The notes under the pieces were generated by a model. The model was not told the origin of the DNA. It saw only the letters and a program-made list of their open reading frames with translations, and made no database searches. Position numbers and translations under genes: made by a program. From contig JAJXXN010000352.1 of the NCBI GenBank assembly GCA_021781075.1, forward strand, positions 1-6,871: DNA of 6,871 nt, written 5' to 3'. Numbering within the stretch: position 1 is the first letter of the stretch; each line of letters begins with the position of its first letter. Shown here piece by piece: positions 1-5,228 of the stretch. Origin of the DNA: Acidobacteriota bacterium (lineage in GTDB: Bacteria > Acidobacteriota > Terriglobia > Terriglobales > Acidobacteriaceae).

Positions 1-1015
1 TGCACTGCTGCCCTTGCTGGCTGCGGGTTGCCACCGCTCGCCTAGCCCGGATGTAATGGCCACGGTCAACGGAAAGCCCATCCTGCGCTCCGAGCTGGAT
101 CGCATCTACCAGAACTTCCTCGGGGACAGCCAGAAGCCCACCCTCAAGGAGCAGGATGAGATTGCGCGCCTTCAAATCCTGCGCCAGATGACCGACGATG
201 AGATATTGCAGCAGCGCGCCGCCAAACTCAATCTTGTAGCCACCGATGAAGACGTCAACGCCAAGCTCACCGAGATGAAGGCCCCCTACACACAGGAGGA
301 ATTCGACAAGCAGCTCAAGAGCCATAACATGACGCTCGACGACCTCAAGACCGACATCCGCAAGACGCTCACCAAGAGCAAGCTGTTGAACAAGGAAATT
401 GAGTCCAAAATCAACGTTACGGATGCAGAAATCAACAACTATTACACGGCCCACAAGGCTGACTTCAACCTGATCGAGCCCCAATACCACTTGGCTCAAA
501 TCGTAGTCACAGGCGCGCCCACCCAGCAGCAGTCCAACCTGCAAAACAACAAGGCGGGCAACGACGCCGAGGCACGGCGCAAAATCGACGCACTGCACAA
601 CCAGCTCGTCAACGGCGAGGATTTTGCCGCCGTGGCCATGAACTTCTCTGAAAGCGGCAATGCCTCCAACGGCGGCGACATGGGCATCATCTCGGAATCG
701 CAACTCAAGGCCGACCCCACGGTCTATGCCGCCATCAGCAAGCTGAAGCCGGGCGAAATCACCGATGTGGTCCAGATGTACACCATGGACTCCTCCGGCC
801 ACCGCATCGCAATCTACTCCATCTTCAAACTGCTCTCCCATGAGGCCGCCGGACAGCGTGAAATGAACGACCCGCGCGTGCGTCAGAATATCCGCCAGTT
901 GCTGCACAATGCCCGCACCAACCTGCTGGAAAATGCTTATCTTGAGATGTTGCACGACCAGGCCCAGGTTCACAACTATTACGCGGAACAAATCATGAAG
1001 GACGAGTCCAACTGA
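1..1015 (+). CDS. SurA/PrsA-like lipoprotein with parvulin-type domain (5' end missing)
   Basis: A periplasmic folding-factor-like protein, probably a lipid-anchored chaperone for exported or outer-membrane proteins. The reading frame is open from the left edge, so the true start lies outside the window; the internal TTG at position 14 is not a believable start. The visible N-terminus reads ALLPLLAAGC, the end of a lipoprotein signal peptide, with the lipidated Cys codon at 29-31. A SurA_N-like helical domain follows (about 47-463), starting with the typical VNGKPILRSELD motif. A parvulin-like domain (about 482-838) contains FSESGNASNGGDMG, the family's glycine-rich signature. A helical C-terminal tail ends at TGA 1013-1015. 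By eye, both usual active-site histidines are replaced: LAQIVV where HIL is expected, and YSIFKLL where YHIIK is expected. It may therefore act as a chaperone without isomerase activity. Family assignment is firm; substrate is unknown. Confidence 0.9.
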   Translation, partial: ALLPLLAAGCHRSPSPDVMATVNGKPILRSELDRIYQNFLGDSQKPTLKEQDEIARLQILRQMTDDEILQQRAAKLNLVATDEDVNAKLTEMKAPYTQEEFDKQLKSHNMTLDDLKTDIRKTLTKSKLLNKEIESKINVTDAEINNYYTAHKADFNLIEPQYHLAQIVVTGAPTQQQSNLQNNKAGNDAEARRKIDALHNQLVNGEDFAAVAMNFSESGNASNGGDMGIISESQLKADPTVYAAISKLKPGEITDVVQMYTMDSSGHRIAIYSIFKLLSHEAAGQREMNDPRVRQNIRQLLHNARTNLLENAYLEMLHDQAQVHNYYAEQIMKDESN

Positions 1016-1032
1016 TTCCTGCTGCAACGCGC

Positions 1033-1060
1033 AAAATGGCGGGGCAACCCGCCATTTTTT
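1033..1060 (+). terminator. Intrinsic terminator of the SurA-like gene
   Basis: ATGGCGGG at 1036-1043 pairs perfectly with CCCGCCAT at 1048-1055 around a GCAA (GNRA) tetraloop. AAA at 1033-1035 extends the pairing into the T run at 1055-1060. It begins 18 bases after the stop codon of the + strand gene. Confidence 0.9.
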
Positions 1061-1270
1061 CTGCCTTGAATCCCGTTTAAGCGATCCCGGCAGCCCACCA
1101 CGCACTGCACCTGCCAGCCAATCCCAGCTCTTTGCGGATACCCCCCACGCGCTCGGACTCGGGCTTATGGCCAACACAGCCGCACAGGCCAGAGCAGCTC
1201 ACCACTCAACATCCCCGCACTGGCTTTCAGGATGTCGCCACACGCTACATCAATCCGGCAACCCACCCAA
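1061..1270. other. Non-coding gap between convergent genes
   Basis: The 310 bases between the stop codons at 1015 and 1326 hold the two facing terminators, and the stretch between them shows nothing else I can support. The open frames across it have no ribosome binding site, no recognisable protein motif, and overlap the antisense of the TPR gene. No tRNA-like fold or repeat was seen. Confidence 0.6.
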
Positions 1271-1302
1271 AAACAGCACGGCCTCCGCATTTGCAGAGGC
1301 CG
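1269..1302 (-). terminator. Probable intrinsic terminator of the TPR gene
   Basis: Read on the - strand, a seven-base-pair GC-rich stem (1296-1302 with 1279-1285, CGGCCTC/GAGGCCG) closes a ten-base loop. TGCTG and then five T's (1273-1269) follow. It lies 23 bases after the TPR stop codon. The five-base spacer before the T run makes it weaker than the other two terminators in the window. Confidence 0.7.
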
Positions 1303-1325
1303 TCGGGTCTTGCTTGTACTCTGGC

Positions 1326-2171
1326 TTACTTCAGGTTGCCGTTGGCATCCATCGTAACGCCGCCCGTATTCGCACTGTTCTTCTTTTCCTGGTTGATCTT
1401 GCGCGCGCCCATCGCCTTCTGCGCCCAGTCGTCAGCGGCCGTCACATCGGCCTTTACCGCGGCTGCGTCGGCATAATCCACATCGGCCTTGCGACGATAT
1501 ACCAGGTTCATGTACGACATGGCGTCGTCATAATTCTCGCGGTTGCTGATGGCCATCTGCAGGTACTGCAGGGACTCATCCGTCAACGGCTTGTTCTCTT
1601 CAGAAATCTGCTGCAGCACCTTCTTTGGAGCCTTCACGTTGCCCTTGCCGTCATCGCTCAGGCTGCCGCCGGCCGCATCAAAGGCCTTCAAAACATTCTC
1701 GTGCGCTTCCGTCCAGTCAATCACACCAACGGTGTAAGCGGCCTCGGGATCCTTGGGGTCCACGGCGAGAACCTTCTTCTGCCAGTCGCGAGCCTTGTCC
1801 AACTGCTTGATGTTGAAGTAGAGCGAAGCGATCTGCTTGATGCTGTTTACATCATTCGGATCCTTCTGCAAAACTTCATTGAAAATCCCAATTGCCTGGT
1901 CGGCAGTCTTGATGTTCTCCGGGGTGTCCAGGCCGGGGACGACATTGCCTGCAAGCGCCGTGCCTAAATACGTCTTGGCCATGGGGAGGGTTGGGTCAAG
2001 CTGGGTGGCCTTCTGGAAGTGGCCGATTGCCTCTTCATAGTGCGCCGATTTGTATGCCTCCACACCCTTGTTCAGCTGGTCACGCGCCTCAAGCCTGTCA
2101 CACCCGCTCAGAGATACCATGACTCCGGCCGCAAGCACTGCAAGACTCCAGAAACGTACAGTTTGGTTCAT
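1326..2171 (-). CDS. TPR-repeat lipoprotein
   Basis: A 281-residue predicted lipoprotein, probably held on the periplasmic side of a membrane as a protein-protein interaction scaffold. The signal peptide ends in LSGC with the lipidated Cys at residue 24. TPR-like helix pairs are visible at about 32-60 (AYKSAHYEEAIGHFQKA, then LDP), 88-139 (a degenerate unit, then IASLYFNIKQLDKARDWQKK and VDP), and a diverged one around 196-225. The polar tail lacks repeats. ATG at 2169-2171 is supported by AAGGAGAA on the - strand (2181-2188), nine bases upstream. The gene lies in the same orientation as tonB-exbB-exbD-exbD but 231 bases after it, so it could share their transcript or have its own promoter. 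The location suggests a role with the TonB system, as CpoB (YbgF) is linked to Tol-Pal, but that is inference. The exact function is unknown. Confidence 0.85.
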   Translation of the reverse strand: MNQTVRFWSLAVLAAGVMVSLSGCDRLEARDQLNKGVEAYKSAHYEEAIGHFQKATQLDPTLPMAKTYLGTALAGNVVPGLDTPENIKTADQAIGIFNEVLQKDPNDVNSIKQIASLYFNIKQLDKARDWQKKVLAVDPKDPEAAYTVGVIDWTEAHENVLKAFDAAGGSLSDDGKGNVKAPKKVLQQISEENKPLTDESLQYLQMAISNRENYDDAMSYMNLVYRRKADVDYADAAAVKADVTAADDWAQKAMGARKINQEKKNSANTGGVTMDANGNLK

Positions 2172-2263
2172 TGTTTACCCTTCTCCTTCAGGCCGCTCCG
2201 TCTCCCGGTGCCTGGTGTTTGTGTTCGCGCTCCAGATCCACGGCTGGTATCTACCGATGATCA

Positions 2264-2293
2264 GGATAAGCCAGATTGTACACCCGCTGGCAA
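2264..2293 (-). promoter_or_regulatory. Weak candidate sigma70-type promoter for the TPR gene
   Basis: On the - strand, TTGCCA (2293-2288) and TTATCC (2269-2264) are separated by 18 bases, about 90 bases before the TPR start. Both boxes match the consensus only partly, and a nearby TACAAT (2280-2275) lacks a good -35 box. Listed only because the 231-base gap makes a separate promoter plausible. Confidence 0.2.
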
Positions 2294-2312
2294 CCGGCTT
2301 ACCGTGACTTAA

Positions 2313-2346
2313 GCATGGTAACTCCATACGAAGCCAGTAACCATGC
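2313..2346. repeat. Imperfect inverted repeat between exbD2 and the TPR gene
   Basis: GCATGGTAAC (2313-2322) and GTAACCATGC (2337-2346) are inverted copies with one internal mismatch and a 14-base centre. In RNA this could form a stem of nine pairs. No T run follows on the - strand, so it is not an intrinsic terminator. It could be an operator or an mRNA stability stem. Confidence 0.5.
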
Positions 2347-2402
2347 CAAACTCACCATCAACCCGCCGGCTAACCCGGACGCCCGCGCGCAGAACCAGGC
2401 TC

Positions 2403-2840
2403 TTACTGGCCCGCCTGGATCTTCGGGGTGATGATGCCGATATTGTCCACGTTTGCGGCCTTGGCAATATCGATCACATCGGCCACATAGGCGAAGTTGA
2501 TCTCATCGTCCCCTTTGACGAACATCACGCGCTCGGCGCGGTTCTCATAGATCCTCGTCAGCTCGCTCTGCAACTGCGAGTGCTCAACCGGCGTCTCATT
2601 GATCTTGTAGTCCGGCTTGCCGTTTGGGACATGCAGAATCTGCACTACGATCGTGCGGTCGTTCTGCGGCTGCTGCTTCGCCGGGTCCTTCGGGGGCTGG
2701 GGAACCAGCGCCTCAAGGCCCTTCGGCGTCACGGGCACAATCACCATGAAGATGATCAGAAGCACCAACAAGACGTCGATCATCGGCGTCACGTTGATGT
2801 CGCTCATTGCGCCGCCGCTATTACCCATTGTCATTGCCAT
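2403..2840 (-). CDS. exbD: ExbD/TolR family protein, second copy
   Basis: A 145-residue inner-membrane subunit of the proton-driven ExbB-ExbD motor that energises TonB. A short cytoplasmic start leads into INVTPMIDVLLVLLIIFMV, the family's single transmembrane helix (about 22-41). Asp22 matches the proton-carrying aspartate (Asp25 in E. coli ExbD). A proline- and glutamine-rich linker (about 46-60) precedes the periplasmic domain, which ends in the usual D..NIGIIT strand. ATG 2838-2840 is preceded by GAGGA eight bases upstream (2849-2853). It starts 59 bases after the first exbD. The two copies share the helix but diverge in the periplasmic part, and this copy's linker is longer and proline-richer, so they probably have different jobs or form a mixed dimer. 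Family is certain; the specific role is not. Confidence 0.95.
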   Translation of the reverse strand: MAMTMGNSGGAMSDINVTPMIDVLLVLLIIFMVIVPVTPKGLEALVPQPPKDPAKQQPQNDRTIVVQILHVPNGKPDYKINETPVEHSQLQSELTRIYENRAERVMFVKGDDEINFAYVADVIDIAKAANVDNIGIITPKIQAGQ

Positions 2841-2899
2841 GGCAAGATTCCTCGATTTCTACTGACTCGTAAATTTCATACTGCACAAACCAGCCTGGG

Positions 2900-3343
2900 C
2901 TAGATGACTCCGCCCGGTGAGCCAGCTTCACGCTTCTGGGTCAAAAGGCCAACCTTGTCCACGCCCGCGGTCCGGACGGCATCAATTGCGTCCTCGACTG
3001 CGCGGAACTGGGCTCGGGCATCGGCACGCACAAAGATTGTCTTGCCCGGCTTGTCGCTGAGCATGTCACGAACCTTTGGCCCCAACTCGGCGTCCGTGAT
3101 TTTGTTCTGCCCCAGGTAAACCTGCCCGTCACGGGTGACTGCGACCACAATCGCGTCTTCCTTGTCGGCATCCGGCATTGCTGTCGGGTTGTCCGCCTTG
3201 GCCAGGTCAACGTTCACCTTGTTTTGGAGCATGGGGGTGATCACCATGAAGATGATCAGGAGCACCAGCATGACGTCAACCATCGGCGTCACGTTGATGT
3301 TCGAATTCACCTTCGAACCTTCATCTCTTACTGCCATTCCCAT
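2900..3343 (-). CDS. exbD: ExbD/TolR family protein, first copy
   Basis: A 147-residue ExbD/TolR protein, the proton-motor partner of ExbB. NINVTPMVDVMLVLLIIFMV marks the single helix (about 23-42), with Asp23 at the site of the essential E. coli ExbD Asp25. VNVDLAKAD (43-51) lies where the family has its V-x-LP-x-A linker motif, here without the proline. The periplasmic domain contains TIFVRADARAQF and ends in AGVDKVGLLTQ, close to the classical family pattern. The start ATG 3341-3343 has GGAG seven bases upstream (3351-3354). It follows exbB after a 145-base gap rich in inverted repeats. Of the two copies this one looks more like a canonical ExbD, but I cannot tell from sequence which one works with this TonB. 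Confidence 0.95.
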   Translation of the reverse strand: MGMAVRDEGSKVNSNINVTPMVDVMLVLLIIFMVITPMLQNKVNVDLAKADNPTAMPDADKEDAIVVAVTRDGQVYLGQNKITDAELGPKVRDMLSDKPGKTIFVRADARAQFRAVEDAIDAVRTAGVDKVGLLTQKREAGSPGGVI

Positions 3344-3421
3344 AGTAGGGCTCCGTCAATTGAGTTCAACGGCCATTCGGCCTGTTTCTAATTGCAGTGC
3401 GCGGCATTCAGCGGGGAACTC

Positions 3422-3456
3422 CGCGGGCGGTGAACCGGATTGGCCCTCCGCCCGCG
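3422..3456. repeat. GC-rich perfect inverted repeat between exbB and exbD
   Basis: CGCGGGCGG (3422-3430) and CCGCCCGCG (3448-3456) are a perfect nine-base inverted repeat around a 17-base loop. A second small stem (GCTGG 3456-3460 with CCAGC 3473-3477) adjoins it near the exbB stop codon. No T run follows, so it is not an intrinsic terminator. It would form a stable stem in the exbB-exbD mRNA and could set stability or the relative output of the two genes. Confidence 0.55.
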
Positions 3457-3488
3457 CTGGATTCCGCTCAAGCCAGCAGGCGCCTCGC

Positions 3489-4217
3489 TTAGCGCTTGCC
3501 GCCCTGCTTGATGAAGTAGTCCACGAGCTCGCTCGAGGAGTTGTCCATCTCGACGTCAAAGGCCTCAACGCGACCCGTGAAGTAGTTGAAGGTCATAACC
3601 GCCGGAATGGCCACGATCAGGCCGAACGCGGTGGTCACGAGAGCTTCTGAAATACCGCCGGCGACCTGGCCGATACCCGAGGACTTGGCGGTGGCGATGG
3701 AACGGAACGCGTTCAAAATGCCAACGACCGTGCCGAAAAGACCGACGAACGGCGCTGTGGCTCCGATGGTGGCGAGCACGCTGAGGCCCCTCTTCAGCTT
3801 GGCATGGACAATCGACTCGGCACGCTCCAACGCGCGCTGCGAGCTCTCGATGCCCACTTCCGAGCTGCCGGTCGCCCGGAACTCGCTGAGGCCGGCGGCC
3901 ACAACTTCGGCAAGGTGGGACTTCTTGCTGCGCTCGGCGATCTTGATCGCCTCATCCAGCTTGCCGTCCTTGAGCGCGCCGGCAACCTTCGGGGCGAACT
4001 CACGGGACTGCTTGCGGGCAGCTGAGAAGTAAAGTACACGGTCAATCATGACCGCAAGTGACCAGATGGACTCAATGAACAGGATGATGGCCACACCCTT
4101 GGCCAGCCATCCCATGTGGTTCCACAGGTCAATGGCGCTGAAGCTGACTTCCTCGCCGTCAAAGAAGGCGATGTGGGTTAGGTGCGAAGCGAAATGTGCA
4201 AGCTGAGCGAGAATCAC
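3489..4217 (-). CDS. exbB: ExbB/TolQ/MotA family proton channel
   Basis: A 242-residue inner-membrane protein forming, with ExbD, the proton channel that drives TonB. Three membrane helices are visible at about 38-60, 143-168 and 190-213, with a cytoplasmic loop containing DGKLDEAIKIAERSK between the first two. TIGATAPFVGLFGTVVGI and GGISEALVTTAFGLIVAIP are the family's signatures. Thr163, Glu191 and Thr196 align with Thr148, Glu176 and Thr181 of E. coli ExbB at a constant offset of 15, so the channel residues are intact. The start is GTG at 4215-4217, chosen because a perfect AGGAGG (4226-4231) lies eight bases upstream. The gene sits between tonB and the exbD pair in the same orientation. 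TolQ is the alternative name, but the neighbouring tonB favours ExbB. Confidence 0.95.
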   Translation of the reverse strand: MILAQLAHFASHLTHIAFFDGEEVSFSAIDLWNHMGWLAKGVAIILFIESIWSLAVMIDRVLYFSAARKQSREFAPKVAGALKDGKLDEAIKIAERSKKSHLAEVVAAGLSEFRATGSSEVGIESSQRALERAESIVHAKLKRGLSVLATIGATAPFVGLFGTVVGILNAFRSIATAKSSGIGQVAGGISEALVTTAFGLIVAIPAVMTFNYFTGRVEAFDVEMDNSSSELVDYFIKQGGKR

Positions 4218-4225
4218 AGAATCTT

Positions 4226-4231
4226 CCTCCT
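4226..4231 (-). promoter_or_regulatory. Perfect Shine-Dalgarno deciding the GTG start of exbB
   Basis: AGGAGG on the - strand, eight bases before GTG 4215-4217. It lies inside the short palindrome CTCCTAAGGAG (4227-4237) and overlaps the TAG stop of a possible seven-codon leader frame, so access to it might depend on translation of the leader. Confidence 0.85.
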
Positions 4232-4253
4232 AAGGAGTTTCCTTGAAAAGCAT
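4230..4253 (-). other. Possible seven-codon leader frame before exbB
   Basis: ATG at 4251-4253 opens a frame encoding MLFKETP and ends at TAG (4232-4230), which overlaps the exbB Shine-Dalgarno. Its own ribosome binding site is poor. It could be a coupling leader or chance. Confidence 0.2.
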
Positions 4254-4294
4254 ACTACCGCTGTGGAGCTTGGCCCTCAGGCCAGGCTCAGTCC

Positions 4295-4308
4295 AAGTTG
4301 GCCAACTT
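4295..4308. promoter_or_regulatory. Perfect 14-bp palindrome between tonB and exbB
   Basis: AAGTTGGCCAACTT is a perfect dyad with no spacer, so it fits a protein-binding site better than an RNA hairpin. It lies 78 bases before the exbB start. A separate small stem (TGGCC 4271-4275 with GGCCA 4280-4284) is next to it. No convincing promoter was found beside it. Confidence 0.35.
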
Positions 4309-4337
4309 CCGCCCCGAGGGCGAATGCCGGAGTCAGG

Positions 4338-5057
4338 TCAACCGCCGAGGGAGAAGACCACATTGATGGTCGTATCCACTTCGACTGGTTCACCATTCAA
4401 AAGGTAAGGCCGGTAGCGCCAGGTACGGATGGCGTCCAGCGCCGCGGATTGAAGCATCGCCGGCCCGTTGACCACGTGCGCATTTTCAATCGTGCCGGAT
4501 TTGGAAATCGTCGCCTGGATGACCACCGTGCCCTGCACGCGTGCCGCCTTGGCGATTGCGGGATAAATGGGCTGCGTCTTCTGCAGGATCATGCCAGACA
4601 TCACACCGCCGGAAATGCTGATCCTCTTCGGGGGCGCGGCCTGCACCTTGGGGCCGGTGTCCTTGCCAAATACGCTGCCAATCACGCCGTTCGAGCTGCC
4701 GCCCAAGCCCTGCATGCCTTCCACGCCAAAGGATGACGGCGCGGCTTCGTGCTCGTTGACCTGCATGATGTTTTTCGGAATCTGACGCGGCGCGACCAGC
4801 TGGTCATTCATCATCTCGGACTCCACCTTGACCACATGCTGAATCTCCGGCGGAGGTGGCGGCGGCGGTGGCGGCGGCGGCGGCGGCGCCACAAGCAGGG
4901 TCGCCAGCATCGCCTTCGGCAGTGCCTCGGGGTAAATCAGAGGGAGCAAAGCGATGATGGTCAGGATCGACCCATTGACGATGAACATGGGCAACATCCA
5001 CGCCCTCGCCCTGGTCTTGATCCTTCCTCCGGATTCGAACGTTGAGTCTTCAAACAT
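4338..5057 (-). CDS. tonB: TonB energy transducer
   Basis: A 239-residue protein that carries energy from ExbB-ExbD to outer-membrane TonB-dependent receptors. It has a short cytoplasmic start ending in the basic RIKTRAR, one membrane helix (about 20-42), a run of 13 prolines (58-70, codons 4848-4886), a glycine-rich linker (about 108-135), and a C-terminal TonB domain (about 150-239). That domain has the QPIYP motif (162-166), a central GTVVIQATIS strand and TWRYRP (212-217). Unlike E. coli TonB there are no long Pro-Glu/Pro-Lys repeats and no histidine in the membrane helix. ATG 5055-5057 has GAGG six bases upstream (5064-5067). It is first in the tonB-exbB-exbD-exbD order, which supports the name. 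A TolA-like role is the alternative; the C-terminal domain favours TonB. Confidence 0.95.
   Translation of the reverse strand: MFEDSTFESGGRIKTRARAWMLPMFIVNGSILTIIALLPLIYPEALPKAMLATLLVAPPPPPPPPPPPPPEIQHVVKVESEMMNDQLVAPRQIPKNIMQVNEHEAAPSSFGVEGMQGLGGSSNGVIGSVFGKDTGPKVQAAPPKRISISGGVMSGMILQKTQPIYPAIAKAARVQGTVVIQATISKSGTIENAHVVNGPAMLQSAALDAIRTWRYRPYLLNGEPVEVDTTINVVFSLGG
4848..4886 (-). repeat. 13-codon proline run in tonB
   Basis: Thirteen consecutive proline codons, mostly CCG with two CCA and one CCT, forming a low-complexity CGG/CCG triplet tract on the DNA. The mixture of codons means it is not a pure triplet repeat. Polyproline stretches stall ribosomes and usually need EF-P. Confidence 0.95.
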
Positions 5058-5092
5058 AACCGGCCTCGTTTCGGGATTGATTCTTCCCTTGC

Positions 5093-5121
5093 TTAGACAC
5101 CACGCAGGTTGATTTTGTTCC
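5093..5121 (-). promoter_or_regulatory. Candidate ECF-sigma-type promoter of tonB
   Basis: On the - strand, GGAACAA (5121-5115) and GTCTAA (5098-5093) are 16 bases apart, resembling the sigmaE-type pattern GGAACTT then GTCTAA. A transcript starting about seven bases downstream (near 5086) would have a leader of about 29 bases containing the GAGG ribosome binding site. No good sigma70 promoter was seen in this gap. Confidence 0.4.
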
Positions 5122-5142
5122 CGCGTCAGAAAGTTGATCTTT

Positions 5143-5183
5143 ACCGTGGTGTTACATCACCTATATCAGACTGGGTCCACGGT
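5143..5183. promoter_or_regulatory. Inverted repeats upstream of the tonB promoter
   Basis: GTGGTGTTACATCAC (5146-5160) is a near-perfect 15-base palindrome (six of seven pairs). It overlaps the left arm of a second inverted repeat, ACCGTGG (5143-5149) and CCACGGT (5177-5183). The palindrome centre lies about 67 bases upstream of the proposed tonB transcription start, a usual place for an activator site. The binding protein is unknown. Confidence 0.35.
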
Positions 5184-5185
5184 TG

Positions 5186-5220
5186 AAAAGAAAAACGCGC
5201 AAGTTTCAGCAACCTGCGCG
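5186..5220 (-). terminator. Strong intrinsic terminator after secF
   Basis: On the - strand, CGCGCAGGTT (5220-5211) pairs with AACTTGCGCG (5205-5196) around a five-base loop: nine Watson-Crick pairs and one G-T pair. TTTTTCTTTT (5195-5186) follows directly. It begins eight bases after the secF stop codon and separates the sec operon from tonB. Confidence 0.92.
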
Positions 5221-5228
5221 CGAAAAAA

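Noticed and set aside
14..16. TTG as the start of the SurA-like gene
   Set aside because: It would begin inside the hydrophobic signal peptide, right before the lipidated cysteine; the frame is open to the left edge.
1132..1967. Long + strand open frames (114 and 266 codons) entering the TPR gene
   Set aside because: They overlap the TPR lipoprotein antisense, cross its terminator, and show no start signal or protein family pattern.
3365..3385. GGCC-ATTC-GGCC stem before the first exbD
   Set aside because: Only four pairs plus a bulged extension, with no T run; likely chance in GC-rich sequence.
4239..4275. Sigma70 promoter before exbB (TAGTAT box)
   Set aside because: No acceptable -35 box at the right distance; expression from the tonB promoter explains exbB adequately.
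4749..5045. + strand frame rich in arginine
   Set aside because: The arginine run is the opposite-strand reading of the TonB proline codons (CGG against CCG).
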